A stretch of 64,000 bases of DNA from Sanderia malayensis (GCA_013076295.1 RQOL01000833.1:458659-522658); one strand, 5' to 3'. Counted from the first letter of the stretch, positions 44,234 through 57,335 are shown. The notes: generated by a model from the sequence alone, not told the origin. Made by a program: numbers and translations.

Positions 44234-46374
44234 CCACCTTCGCCCCTTACAAGGACAGCAACCCAAATATGCTGAGCTGTACATCATGGACACGGCTCAA
44301 GCACTTGAGCACAGAACGAACAATTCCACTAACAAGGATCTGAACAAAGACACAATCAAGAAGCTCCAAGACGAACTTCTTGCAGTCAACCCGTATGCTC
44401 AAGAATACAAGAACATCGGCGACATACTGCAACAACAACAGCAACAGGCAACCGCAGCAAACGAGCCTGTTCCCACATTCGACATGGTCATCGCATCCAG
44501 AGCTGACCAGGATCACAGGTACCACAGTCCAGCAGCCGCAGAAATAGCAGCAATCTACAGTACAAAGGACGGTGCCCCACCAGATCCAAACGACAGAATC
44601 ATGCACATCCACAGACGTGACGGCTACTTGATTGACATCAAAGCAACCAATCCAGCAGCCGACCCGCTCACCTATCCACTGCTGTTTCCCTTCGGTGAAC
44701 ACGGTTGGGGCGCAGCAATCGCAAGACTGCCAGCAGTCCATACACAAATCCCCGCTGACCAAGCCGAACGGCGCCAGACCAGAGTAACAGGCAGCCAATT
44801 CTACACGTACAGAATCCAAGTAAGAGAACATTTCTCAGCCCTTCACCTTTCAAGACTACTGTTTCAACAGTACTTGGTTGATGCATTCACCAAGGTAGAA
44901 GGCAGCGATCTCACTTACATCAGATCCCATCAGAAAGATCTCAGAACCGAGTCATACAAAGGACTGATGGATCACCTGTACAGACGAGCAGAACACCAAA
45001 ATCTACTCGCTCAAGCCCACAATCCGGGCACTACACAGCACATCGATGTTGGACGAGTCATCATCTTACCGTTCTCATTTACCGGCAGTCAGCGTAGCAC
45101 GCAACAAAATTACCAAGATGCCATGACCATTGTCAGAAAACATGGCAAGCCAGACATATTCCTGACATTGACGGCAAATCCCAGCTGGCAAGACATCTTG
45201 GAAAATTTGCTACCAAACCAGAAGCCACAAGACCGACCAGACATTGTCACACGAGTCTTTCACTTGAAATTCAAAGAACTCCTGTGTGACATACTCGATC
45301 TCAACTTCTTTGGCAAAGTAATCGCATACGTTTACATGGTAGAATTTCAAAAACGTGGACTGCTGCACACTCACATGATCCTATCTCTTGCCGACGAAGA
45401 CAAACCATGCACAGCAGAGCATGTCGACCGCATCATATCAGCAGAGATACCAGACCAGAACACCCACGTCCGCGAACACCGCATCGTCAAGAAACACATG
45501 ATGCACGGACCGTGTGGAATCCTCAATCCCTCATGGCTTTGCATGCAAGATGGGAAATGCACAAAAAAGTTCCCAAAAGACCTCGCACAGCAGACAGAAC
45601 TCAATGTCAACGGCTACCCACTGTACAGAAGACGAGGTATGTCAACATTCATTGCATTTCATACTTATAAGATACATTTTCATTCAAATGCAGACAATAA
45701 CCATGTGCCTTTCTTGCAGGCAAAACAACTGCTCAACTCCAACAGCACAAAGTTAACGACAAAGCACAAAGCACAAAGCTGCACACAGAAACAACGACAG
45801 CATGCTCATGGCTTACTTCACCCTCAACCAGAAGGAACAGAATGCTCACCAGTACTTATATCAAGACATACCAGAGCACTACACTTTCAACAAATCCACC
45901 AAGCAGTGGCAGCAACGCAAGCGCAAACCACCCAAAGGCGTCATAGGCAGAATATACAACGTTCTACCTTCAGATGCTGAACGCTTCGCCCTCAGATTAA
46001 TATTGCTGCACAGAAAAGGAGCAACCTCCTTCGAAGACATTCGAACAGTTGACGGAGTCACTCACGACACGTTCAAGAATGCAGCAAGAGCAATGTCACT
46101 CTTGGAAGACGATGCAGAGCACAGACGTTCCTTACGAGATGCAGTCATCATGCACATGCCTGCACAGATGAGACAATTGTTTGCAACACTCATCCTGTTT
46201 CAAACTCCGAGCGACATTCATGCTCTCTTCACAGAATTCCAAGAAGACATGGCAGAAGATTACCTCAGACACGATCAGCTGCAGGATCCAAATGCAACAT
46301 TCCAGCAGCAACACATCCACATGTGCCTGGCAGACATCCAGAAAAACCTGCAGATTCACGCAAAATCCCTCTAG
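44234..46374 (+). pseudogene. Helitron 1 Rep region lacking the catalytic tyrosines
   Basis: After acceptor TTTTTCTCTTTAG, KYAELYIMDTAQALEHRTNN leads into the Helitron-like N domain (PLTYPLLFPFGEHGW; YQDAMTIVRKHGKPDIFLTL) and the Rep HUH motif FQKRGLLHTHMI (His codons 45367-45369 and 45373-45375). After LYRRR (45636) a GT-AG, 83-nt intron-like gap (45637-45719) leads straight to sequence that in Helitron 2 lies far downstream. About 400 nt, including the two-tyrosine motif (KYIFKY in Helitron 2), is missing. A frame change follows near 45800, then HQYLYQDIPEHYTFN and FQTPSDIHALF. TAG at 46372-46374 separates it from the helicase. HUH Rep proteins nick and join DNA through the tyrosines; without them this Rep should be dead. 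Confidence 0.8.
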
Positions 46375-46386
46375 GATTTCCCTGAA

Positions 46387-47450
46387 ATGCCGCAGCTACC
46401 TGCCGATTATGCTCAACCACAACAGCCAGCTGACGAAATCAACATCCAACACGAACGAGATCAGGGACAACAAATGCTTCAGCAACTCAACCCAGAACAA
46501 CTACAAATACACAACGCTGTTCTCCACGCCATCGAGACACAGTCAACAAGCAACTGTTTCTTTCTCGACGGTCCAGCAGGAACTGGCAAAACCTTCCTCT
46601 ACAACACATTGGTACACAACCTGCAAGCTTCCGGACACAAAGTCAAATGCGTAGCATACTCCGGCATAGCAGCAACACTACTCATTCACGGCAGAACAGC
46701 ACACTCAACATTTCAGATACCGATTCCTCTGCTCGACAATTCCACTTGCAACATCAAAGCACAAAGCCTCCGAGCACAACAACTGCGAGATACAATGCTA
46801 TTCATTTGGGACGAAGCTTCCATGATTCCAGCAACAGCACTCAAAGCAGTTGACCGTCTCCTTAGAGACATCACTAAAGTCAACAGACCTTTCGGCGGCA
46901 AATACTTCATGCTTGGTGGCGACTTCAAACAAGTACTGCCAGTCATCAAGAAAGCAGGCAGAGAACGAGTCGTGCAAGAATGCCTCAAGTCACGAAAAGT
47001 CGAGGATCTGTGGTCTCATTTCCAACAATTCAGACTCACTACAAACATGAGAGCTGTTCAAGATCAGACTTACCAAGCATTCTCAGACTGGCTTCTCCGC
47101 ATAGGCAACGGAGTAGAACCTCACGATGATCAACATCCGATCAACCTTCCACAACAAATCTGCATCAAATCTCTTGAAGATCTCATGAACTCAATCTATC
47201 CTCAAGCTGAATCAGCAGATGCAGACCTCTTACTCGATCCCAACACCATGTCTGAGCGTTGTTGTTTGACACCAAAGAACGAGTTCTCACATCACATCAA
47301 CGAACTCATTCTTCAAAGACTTCCAACACCCCGGAAAGAGTACCTCAGCGTTGACACAGTTCAGACAGATGATCCAGAAGAGGCCGCAGCATACCCCATG
47401 GAGTTTCTCAATGCACAGACTCCTGGTGGAATGCCTCTTCATTCAGGTTG
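46387..47450 (+). pseudogene. Helitron 1 PIF1-like helicase, C-terminally truncated
   Basis: In frame with the upstream Rep sequence across one amber codon. Walker A FLDGPAGTGKTFLYN, motif II WDEASM, GGDFKQVLPVIKK and RLTTNMRAVQ are intact. After AQTPGGMPLHSG the frame leaves the family; Helitron 2 has here an intron followed by the last exon with ...TINKAQGQSL and YVAMSRA, which are absent. SF1B helicases of this type unwind DNA during rolling-circle transposition. Confidence 0.8.
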
Positions 47451-47510
47451 TCTTTCATTGCATCGCAATGCACTGTCTTTTTTACCGTTTCTGTCATCTG
47501 GTTTTTAGCG

Positions 47511-48322
47511 TTTCTGTCATCTGGCTTCTGGGTTAATATCCAGCCAGTTTTGTTGTAAAGTAAAGTAAAGTGAAGTTTTTTTATAAAGTAAGTATTTCAC
47601 TCCTTCACTTCAGCATGACATTTTATTCTTATTTCAATCAACACAATAATATACAAGTTAAACATGTTAAACATTCCTTAGTATTAATGGCAACTTTCTT
47701 TTTACAAGATAATAAATTCATCCAAATCATCTTTCTTCTTTTCTAAAAACAGGGTTTCAAGAAAGTTGATTCCTCAAAATATTTGGTGAGTGTCATAACA
47801 ATTGTTGTTATACAAAGCCCATTTTAGTTAATGTTTAAATGCCTCACCCTGTAATGTACATTGATCTCCCAAATCTGAAGCTTAACTACTTAGCTGAACA
47901 ATCACAACAATTTCTTATCAATAAAAAGCAAATTAACTGCATAATGCAAATAAAATCTAGCCTTTACAAACACATCAAATGGGTGATTAACTTTTCCAAT
48001 TTATACATTATCGCAACTGTTTTCCTTTTAGTTCTTGAAGAACGCAATAGAAATGATGTAGGTCATAAGATAAAGTGCTCCAATATTTTTATTTGCGAAC
48101 TTTAAATAACCAATAATTTAATTCCATGATCAAGAGTAATTTCAAACATTTCTTACAATTATGCTTTAAATTATTTATTTTATCTTGCAGCTCACCAAAA
48201 AACAACAAAACCCATCCACTTGCTCACAAAAATCACTCTTATTTCAAATATTAACATTTTCACTTAAATTGGGTTGCATATAAAACACATTTTTTTCTTT
48301 TTTTTATATCATCTCTTGCAAA
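47511..48322. other. Gap between the two Helitron genes
   Basis: AT-rich; two copies of TTTCTGTCATCTGG near 47490-47525. Probably contains the 5' end of Helitron 2, but I could not place it. Confidence 0.4.
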
Positions 48323-49957
48323 ATGCCAAAAAAAGCCAGAAAAAGCATCACCGGCTCAAGGCGCTGCGATCAAGTAAGGAAAGCAAATCGCCGAAGTCGT
48401 GAGAATAACCAACAGCCTCATCCTGCTGATTTACCACCCGATAATATGGTACAGGGAGCAGTGAATGATCTTCACCAGTTGCAGCAAGAATACCCTCAGC
48501 AACCAGCCCCAGAATATCAACCACTCCCAGTTCATTATCCACAGATGCAAGCACTGTATGTGCCATGGCAACTACCTGCGATGCTTCCCCACTATGGACT
48601 TATAGCAGTACCGCAACCAATAAACATTGGCTTACAATATCCTGCAGCACTGGCCCCTCAACTTCAGGTACACAACTCAATAATTTCTGCTAAACTTTTC
48701 CAATCACGTCAACCATATATTATACAGCTTTTTGTAATTAAAAACTATCAAAATTAAATCAGTTATTATATCAACCAAATTATCAATATTTTTCCATCTG
48801 CAGGTACCGCAGATGGTTATGCAGTTGCAACCACCCCTTCTGAATCGTAATCATGAAGGTCCAGCAGCAATACAAACGGCAGATGTGGAGATGCTTAATG
48901 TAAATCAAGCTCAAAATGACAATGAGGTAAAAGAAAATTGTTAACAAAAGCTAACTACAGTTAGGCAACTCCATTTTCCATAACCCAAATCCCTCATGCA
49001 ATTTCCCTACTTGAGACATGTATAATTATAAGTTCCCATGTATATTTATATCAATTTACATAGTCACACAGTAATGACATTAAAATTTCTATTAACTAAT
49101 GACTAAAATAACTAATTTAATTTAATTTTCATTATTAACAGATGCGGCCAATGCAGATGCAACCCCAAACACATATTGAAAATGAAAATAATGAAATTGA
49201 AAGGCCAGCACAACCTGATGAAATCAACGTGGAACAACACATTCCAATTCCACATGATAATCAGGTAAAACAGACTACCATCACAATTGGCTTAAAATAC
49301 ACCAGTCAATCTCCATAGTACCATGTCAGGAAATTATTTTACTCTCTAAATAGACATATCTTCACAAGTTTCAGTTTTATGCATTTCAAAACACATTATT
49401 GAATTATATTAACTTAGATTGCATTGCGTTTCTGGATCCACAAATATTGCCTGCTGCTATGGAATTGCAACCCAACCTTGAAAATGAGAATGAAGAAAAT
49501 CAAATAGCGGTACAACCACAAGAAGTTGAAATGCATGACGAAATCCAACCACAACACCAAGATGATGTCCCCCAACCCATCGAACATCAAGAAAGGGAAG
49601 TAAATCAACCTATTCTTGAAATTCCTCAATTCTCCCCAATGCCTCATCATCTTGGGAAAATGACCAGAACATGTATTCACTGTGAAGCGAAGTACTTCCG
49701 AGAGGAACTCAACTCAAAAAAGCAATACAACAAATGTTGTATGGGAGGATTAATAACTCTCGATCCCATTCAACCACCCCCGGCAAATGTGATGCATTTA
49801 TACACTGGAACTACTGAGGAATCTAAATATTTTCTCAAAAATTTCCGTAGATACAATTCGCTAATGGCGATGGCATCCTGGGCAGCTAACGTTGTAAGAC
49901 ACGCTAATGCAGGACCACCAGTCATCACCATCCATGGAAACGCATACCATATGACAG
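48323..49957 (+). pseudogene. Helitron 2 N-terminal exons
   Basis: Exon 48323-48667 (MPKKARKSITGSRR..., P/Q-rich) ends CAG^GTACAC. Exons 48804-48926 and 49142-49264 are each exactly 123 nt, phase 0, with AG/GT borders (CTGCAG^GTACCG...GAG^GTAAAA; AACAG^ATGCGG...CAG^GTAAAA). A fourth exon (from about 49420) encodes MELQPNLENEN and the zinc finger CIHCEAKYFREELNS ... KCC, ending ACAG^GTAGAT at 49957. The acceptor of exon 4 that would keep frame is not obvious, so a small lesion is possible there. Confidence 0.6.
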
Positions 49958-50289
49958 GTAGATAGAACGTCCGCCTCTTACCTCTTATATTATGCTAAAT
50001 TTTCATATAATAGCTTCACGTGATGAAACGGATGTTGACAGAACGCTCAAGTCCTTTCCCGCCCAATCTACAATGGATTAGCTCTCTACTATCCTTGCCT
50101 TGATATTAAGAGTTACCAACAGCAATATTTTGAACATATAACAGATCACAAAAAATAAGAAAATCAAGGCGCTTTTTGATGCTTACATAACAAAACACTT
50201 GCTGCATTGAAAATTACAGTCGATATAACGAAGTACAATTTACAATGTTTATTTGAATTCAACAGGGGTAACTGAAACCGACAGGTCCT

Positions 50290-52481
50290 GAAAATATGCA
50301 GAATTATACATTATGGACACCCAACAAGCACTGCAAGAACGCCAGAATACAGCCAGAGAACAAAACTTGGACTTAGACATGGTGGCGCTGCTGCAAAACG
50401 AATTGATGGCAGTAAATCGATTTGCTCAACATTTTAAAACAATGGGAGAGGTACTGGAAGAGCAAAGGCAGCAAGCCATTGCCAATGATCAGCCACTTCC
50501 CACTTTCAAGATGATTATTACCGGTCGCCCAGAACAAGATCGAAGATATGATAATCCTACTGCCAGAGAAATTGCAGCAGTCTACACTACACGCAATGGC
50601 GGTGCTCCTAATCCCGAGGATAGAGAGCTTCAAATTCGAACAAGGCGTGGTAATCTTATGAAGATTAATGCCATAGATCCTGTTGCGGATCCTCTAACCT
50701 ATCCATTGTTGTTCTTTCAGGGTGATCGTGGATACAGCGTGGACCTTCAACGTCTACCTACACGTGAAGGACAAGGCCAGCAAAATGCTAATCGTAACCA
50801 CCGTACCAAACTTACAATCGCCGAATATTATTCGTACCGAATACAAGTCAGAAATCAACTGTCCACCATCCACAGGGCAACACTTCTCTTTCAACAATAT
50901 TTGGTGGATGCATACACCAAAATAGAAGGAAACAAGCTCAACTGGATTTTGCACAATCAACGGCAATTACGTGCTGACAGTTATCGAGGCCTGATGGATC
51001 ACCTGAACAGAAGGGCTGAAATCGAAAATCAAATGGCCAGGGCAAACAATCCCAACGAACCCCTTCATATTGATGTCGGTCGTGTTGCATACTTCCCTCA
51101 TCTTTTTCAGGCAGTCAAGAAATATGTACCAGAACTTTCAAGATGCAATGACCATCGTAAGAAAGTATGGCAAGCCTGACATCTTCCTAACCATGACGGC
51201 CAATCCCAAGTGGAAGGAGATTTCAGAAAACATTCTACCACACCAGAAGTGAATGACCGGCCTGACATCGTCACACGAGTATTTCAACAGAAACTACAAG
51301 AACTACTGGAAGATGTCCTTCACAAGCACATTCTCGGACACACTATTGCACATGTATATGTCATCGAATTTCAGAAGAGAGGACTACCACACGCTCACAT
51401 GATTCTGTTCCTCTCCGAGGCTGATAGACCACGAACACCTGAAGAGGTAACATCTGTAGCAATAATCTATTATAGAGTAAAAGATAGATTTATTATACAT
51501 TTATTATTGAGTATGAAATATTATCATCAGTTGTATTGCTTAGTAAAAACACAGTGCATTTTGATGTGTAGAACTTACATGTGATATTTTCCTCGAAACC
51601 TACAGGTAGATCGACTCATATCAGCTGAAATTCCGGACCCACAGGATGCAAGATATCACAAGTTAGTACTGAAGCACATGACACATGGACCATGCGGTGA
51701 TATAAACCCCGGATGTGTTTGCATGGAGAATAACAAATGCAAGAAACGATTTCCGAAAGATCGCACTGCCGAAACACAAGTCAATGCGAATGGTTATCCA
51801 CTCTACAGACGACGCTGTCGTCACCCAGTTAATCTGGAAGATCGACTTCTAGATGATACATGGGTTGTGCCACATAATCGCCATCTTCTACTCAAGTATC
51901 AGTGTCACATTAATCTGGAAATATGTAGCACTGTGAAGTCCGTGAAATATATTTTCAAATATATTCATAAAGGACAAGATATGGCACACGTGGAAATTCT
52001 TCAAGGACAGCAGCAACAAGTACCTCAAGATATTGAGCACGATGAAGTACGCCAATACATCAACGCCCGGTATATTGGACCTCATGAAGCTGTTCATAGA
52101 ATATTCCAATTTGCCATGCACGAGAAAAGTCACACTATCAAACGTCTGCATGTTCATCTACCTGATCAGCAGACCGTATACTTTCAGGATAATGGCCGTG
52201 TCGAACAATTACAAAACATCAATGAAAAAACCACACTGACGTCTTGGTTTGAATTGAATGCACAAGACCCGGCTGCACGCCAATATCTCTATCACGAGAT
52301 TCCTGAACACTATGTTTTCAACGAGCGCACCAAAACATGGAAAGCAAGACAGCGGAGAACACTGCCTGTCATAGGCAGAATATATCAAGTTCACCCACGA
52401 CCATGTGAGCAAAGGTTCGCACTGAGACTATTGCTTCTCCATAAACGGGTGCCACGTCGTTTGAAGATCTTCGTACGATAG
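50290..52481 (+). pseudogene. Helitron 2 Rep domain with HUH and both tyrosines
   Basis: KYAELYIMDTQQALQERQN, DPLTYPLLFFQGDRGYS, then after a 1-nt shift near 51105 QNFQDAMTIVRKYGKPDIFL. A second shift lies near 51250. HUH motif RGLPHAHMI (His codons 51390-51392, 51396-51398). Intron 51447-51605 (GAG^GTAACA...CTACAG^GT). Then CGDINPGCVCMENNKCKKRF, and the tyrosine pair in VKYIFKYIHKGQD (codons 51948-51950 and 51960-51962). Ends with IPEHYVFNERTK; a missing G near 52449 shifts the frame. Catalytic residues are all present, but at least three frame breaks and a TGA just before KYAEL suggest recent inactivation. Confidence 0.75.
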
Positions 52482-54573
52482 AAGGAAACCTATGCAATTC
52501 CTTCAAAGACGCTGCTTTAGCTCTAGGTCTGTTGGAGGATGATGCTGAAATAATACGCTGTTTGGAGGAGGCAGTTATTTTCAACATGCCAGTACAACTG
52601 AGACAGTTGTTTGCAACATTACTCCTTTTTCAAACACCTTCAGATATCGCAGCACTCTTCAACATGTTCAAAGAAGCATTGAGTGAAGACTTTGTACGAC
52701 GTGATCAAGTCAATCATCCGGATATGGCCATAGCTTTTGAAGACCGACACATGTATCAATGTCTACATGACATTGACGAAAATTTGAAAGTACATGGTCA
52801 ATCGATCACTAATTATGCTGACCTTCCTCAACTTCCAGCCGACTATGTCATTCCTGAACGAGGTACTAATGTGTTATTTTCAAATATGTACTGTATTAGT
52901 AACAATATAATAATGTATCCTAAGATCGTGCAAACAAGGGCATTTACGTATTTTTGCACATTGATTCTCCTAGCTTTCTTTCCAATTTTATTGCAATATA
53001 TTTCACTTATTATTACAGAGGAAGATGACATGGATGTTGGCAATGCCAGAGAGGAAGGAGAACGAATGCTGGCCGCATTGAACCCTGAACAGCGAGCCAT
53101 ATACACGGGAATAACTGATGCTATCAACGCGCAATCCGAACAAAACTGTCACTTTGTTGACGGGCCGGCTGGAACCGGGAAAACTTTCCTTTACAACACG
53201 TTGGTTCACAATCTGCAAGCCAATGGACATAAAGTTCAGTGCATGGCGTGGTCAGGAATTGCTGCAACACTGCTCATAAATGGTAGAACTTCACATTCTA
53301 CCTTTCAAATTCCTATACCACTTCAAGCTGAATCAACGTGTAATGTCAAGAGACAGAGCAGGAGAGCACAGGTATTGCGCGAAACTACACTATTCATATG
53401 GGATGAAGCTTCCATGATTCCCGCACTTGCATTACAAGCAGTCGACCGACTGCTTCGAGACATTACACATGTCGACAGACCATTTGGTGGCAAGTTCATG
53501 CTACTTGGTGGTGACTTCAGACAGGTTCTACCTGTCGTCACGAAAGCAGGAAGGGAAAGAATTGTAGCAGAGACTCTAAAATCACACCAGATCATTGATC
53601 TATGGACAAAGTTTCAGCAGCATCGTTTACACACCAACATGAGAGCCGTTCAAGATGATTCATACCGTGAATTCTCAGAATGGCTTCTCAGACTTGGCAA
53701 CAAGCAAGAAGCACACGATGCACTGGACAACGTAATTCTGCCACAACAGATATGCACTTCGTCTAAACAAGACATGCTGAACTTCATTTTTCCCAGGCCG
53801 AACACACCAGATTCACACCTAATGATGGATCCTGTAACAATGTCTGAACGCTGTTGTCTGACTCCGAAGAATGACTTATCACATCAAGTGAACGACTTAA
53901 TTCTGGACAGACTTCAAACAGCCGAAAGAACTTATTACAGCACAGACAGTGTTGTCACAGACGATCCAGATGAGGAAGAGGCCTACCCCATTGAATTTCT
54001 CAACCAACTCACTCCAATGGAATGCCATTGCACAGACTTAAACTCAAGGTAGGAAGAGTACAATCTTTCATCCTATTAACATTAAATTATTATGTGCAAA
54101 GGTAGTGCACCACAAAAAAGCCGTCATTAATCACAATAATATTCATTGCATTAGGTTGGTGCAACGATCATTCTTCTGCGGAATCTCAATCCAAAGAAAG
54201 GTCTTTGCAACGGAACAAGACTCATAGTTCGGCATCTCCGACGTCACGTGATACAGCAGAGATCATTACCAAGGAGCACAGAGGACAACGGGTCATGATT
54301 CCCAAGATCACAGTCTCCACTCAGGACACGGAAATGCCGTTCAAAATGAAACGCCGACAGTTTCCAGTCAGACTTGCATACTGCTTGACAATCAACAAGG
54401 CACAGGGGCAATCCCTGAGGTATGTTGGTTTGTACTTACCTGAGCCCGTGTTCACACATGGTCAGTTATATGTGGCCATGTCAAGAGCAACATCATTTAA
54501 CGGGCTCAAAGTATTCCTCCCAGAGGAAACACACAGGAAAACAAAGAACATTGTTTTCCAAGAAGTCCTGTAA
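52450..54573 (+). pseudogene. Helitron 2 PIF1-like helicase
   Basis: LRQLFATLLLFQTPSDIAAL, then an intron 52863-53018 (CGAG^GTACTA...ATTACAG^AG). The intron is 156 nt and open, so an unspliced read gives a misleading longer protein. Walker A FVDGPAGTGKTFLYN, WDEASM, GGDFRQVLPVVTK and RLHTNMRAVQ follow. A 1-nt loss near 54016 precedes intron 54049-54154 (TCAAG^GTAGGA...CATTAG^GT). The last exon has GATIILLRNLNPKKGLCNGT, a shift near 54252, then RLAYCLTINKAQGQSLRYVG and HGQLYVAMSRATS, the C-terminal PIF1 motifs. Ends TAA 54571-54573. Complete domain set, two small lesions. Confidence 0.8.
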
Positions 54574-54699
54574 AGGCTTCATCCTAGAGCGACCATCTGC
54601 ACAGTTGCTCTACAGAGGGCTGCCTACCAAAACGCACATACACACATTCAAGGGTACGGGTATTGTGTGTCAACGCAGATCACGTCGCACATAAGTGTG

Positions 54700-55740
54700 A
54701 TGTACAGCCGTTATTGGCACCCTTCTAGAATGCATTCATTCTAGATAACACTGATCTGCGGAGACCAACTGGACATTACACCCTCCACATGTCCAGGGGT
54801 GACTGCACCACACACAGCAGTCGGCACAGTCCTGAATCCTGCGTAGCGCCCGATTATTAAGAGTTATGCGTTGCCATTTTCTCCGATATTGCCTATGGGA
54901 AAGTGGATTTCCTTACTCTGTGAAAACTGCAAGTTGTCCCTTAAGGATAGTTACTTTTTGCAAAACATCGCACTATCAATAACATCCCCCCCTTTCCTTT
55001 TAATACATTAAAACTTGATCTATAATCTATAGAGGCCCCTTTAGTGTTTACTGTTATATACTTCCAAATTTCAATTGCATTTTCACCAACAAGGAAAACT
55101 CGAACAAAGGTTACTCCTTGACGCTGGTGTTCGAGCTTTTAACTAATGTAACCGGCAATCTTATTCTTTTTTTTGCTATGTACAAACGTAATCCTCAAAA
55201 CAAACGACCGCGTTATTGAAAGAATACATTCACGCCGTGGCACAGATGTATGCTTGCTGAGAGTGAAGTGCTATTGAAGAATCCAATTGAGGTACTGTCC
55301 TTTTGGCTAAACACGTCGCTTAACCAATCAATTTTGCAACCTCAACTACAGATTCTATGGATCAATTTTTATAGATATTGACAATTCACCAATTTGAATA
55401 GTAACTTATCATGACTCAACCTTTCGCATTCGTACTTCGCATACAATACAAATATCTATCCACGTCCTTTCAAAACATGTTTTTTGTACTGTATTGTATA
55501 TCTTTCAGATCTTCCGCATTAATAATAAGGTTTTTAAATTAGCGATTTACGTATTCAATAGTAGATAATCAGGAGATAAATCGTTAGAGTTTCAATATTC
55601 ATATATTTGTGTATTTGTCCCATATAAATCTCCATTCAATAATATCATAACAAAATTTATTGACTTCGTTTTTAATTAGATGCATTTCTGCTAAGATCAT
55701 TGAACGAGGCGAGACTTCTGTCTCTCATTTCAAACGCCTT
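54700..55740. other. Post-Helitron AT-rich DNA
   Basis: Short palindromes near 54675-54757; otherwise nothing assignable. Confidence 0.4.
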
Positions 55741-55744
55741 TGTG

Positions 55745-56420
55745 CTGTCTATGTATGATTTTCATCTATGTTATGTCTCATCATCGCACTATTGTTGCCT
55801 GTCGGGTCTAAGTTTTTGTCTGCCAACAAATGGCATCCAGTTGGATTTTGTGGCTCAACTCAATGAAATTATACCTCATAAAGCCTTCCTGGCTTAAAGG
55901 AAACAACTACCTTGCTGTTCACCAAAGGTAAATAAGGTTCACATTCATTTTGGACAATCAAACAATGGATATTTAGATTATAAGCAATTTGATACTGAAA
56001 TGAGAGAAAATAAAGCTCATGTATACCCTTATTGACTTAAAGGAGAAAACTAGGCTGCTATGAATCAGAGGTCAACAATGTATATTTTCATTTCATCCCT
56101 TTGAATTTGATATGTTGAATGGAAATTACTTAGCTTAGGCCATTTCTACTTTACTCACGGTTTACATATAGTTTCTTAGGCCAGAATTCTGGAAATTTTC
56201 CAATGTTTTTTCATACTTTGTTTTCAGAAGAAATGTGCATTGCTCTACCAACATCTTCCTGGGGCTTTTATTTCCGTGAATATAGTTCCTAACCAATTTA
56301 TTGACTTTGTGGCTGCCTTCTTTGTTTTACAAGCAAAGCTCATTGATATCCCCACATGAACCTGCTTTCAACTTTCTGTTTATTGAAGATGTTTAATTGT
56401 TGTGATGTACATGAAGGAAA
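55745..56420 (+). repeat. Diverged duplicate, copy A (partner 59645-60110)
   Basis: Collinear blocks with copy B: TGTATGATTTTCATCTATG, GATACTGAAATGAGAGAAAA (with TAAAGCT), TAGCTTAGGCCA, and ACTTTGTGGCTGCCTTCTTT. Spacing about 3.9 kb, similarity perhaps 60-70% by eye. Confidence 0.5.
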
Positions 56421-56429
56421 CCAGTGAAA

Positions 56430-57330
56430 GTCAAGTTCAAACCCTGGGAAAAATTCACACTTTATTTGCTTACCACCTTCATCATTGCACATGCATTGCA
56501 TATCTCTTTCGTCTACCACACTCATTAATTTTCTATTTTTTGTACAGATTCATTTAGTTAAAGGCAATGGAAAATTCAATCTATGGTTCAAAATGTTCTC
56601 TTCAAATTATTTCCCAAGTCAGGTATAATATTCAAGGTATGGGGCTCTCTGTTCCAGATCAATAGATAAATCAATTAATGCACCCTAATTGAAAAGCAGA
56701 CTGAGTAAATAAAGGCTGAATACTATTTCTACATTGACTATCACTAAATGTTTTCTTATTGAATCACTTACAGTATTCTAATCCTGTAGGTACTTAATTC
56801 TTCCTCATTGTCACTTAATGATGTTCCTTATCAGGAGATGTGTTGTTGTAAACTCAGTGTGCCAGGCACAGATGGCAATGATTTCACAACCATTACAACA
56901 CAAGATTTTCAAATTTATTGGCAAGCATACATTGTATCAATCACTGATAGAATCCTCCATTACACTGGACAAAACAAGCTAAGATGGCTCTTACCACACA
57001 AGCAAACATTATTAATGCATTTAATAATCTATATTATAAATATCTCTTTTTATCTTACTTGAATATTTAAAGTCTTGCATCATAAATTATGATAGTTTCC
57101 CGTTGTAGATATCTTCTCAACCAGAACCTCATAGTGTATGGTATCTCCTCATTCATTCACTGTGGGAAAGTGCCTGACAAAGTATTTCTGTTTTTTTAGT
57201 CGGCAACATTCTCATTGTATATATCACTGACACTTGCTTCCATTTATATTTTATGAAGCTTTTTCATCTGTTGCCTCTTATCTCTTCACATAGCAAAACC
57301 ATGAATTTAATGTTTTTCTTGCATCTGTAC
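56430..57330. other. No recognised gene
   Basis: AT-rich; short open stretch at 56808-57062 without family features. Confidence 0.35.
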
Positions 57331-57335
57331 TAATT

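Larger units (their letters stand above)
42396..47510 (+). mobile_element. Autonomous-type Helitron 1 (Hel-A), 3' truncated
   Basis: 5' terminus A^TCTCTACATATATATAATA at 42396 agrees with the Helitron 5'-TC rule, insertion between A and T, and the related start at 32714. A 5' leader runs to 43339, then Rep/helicase coding in exons. The helicase ends abruptly near 47450 before its last motifs and no hairpin-CTRR end follows, so the 3' end is lost. A second Helitron gene starts about 0.8 kb later. Confidence 0.75.
48323..54573 (+). mobile_element. Autonomous-type Helitron 2, termini not located
   Basis: A Rep/helicase gene with the same domain order as Helitron 1 but diverged in DNA sequence. 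Coding spans 48323-54573 in at least eight exons. The 5' TC and 3' CTRR ends could not be identified with confidence; a palindrome TCTAGAATG...CATTCTAGA lies at about 54723-54744 and CGCAGATCA...TGATCTGCG at about 54675-54757 downstream. Confidence 0.65.

Noticed and set aside
44247..44831. 194-codon minus-strand frame opposite the Helitron Rep gene
   Set aside because: Antisense shadow of a Q/A/C-rich coding strand (many V/C/L codons); no motif.
52863..53018. Hydrophobic insert in the Helitron 2 helicase that looks like a transmembrane segment
   Set aside because: It is an intron of 156 nt without stop; GTACTA...ATTACAG borders join PER to EEDD in phase, as Helitron 1 predicts.
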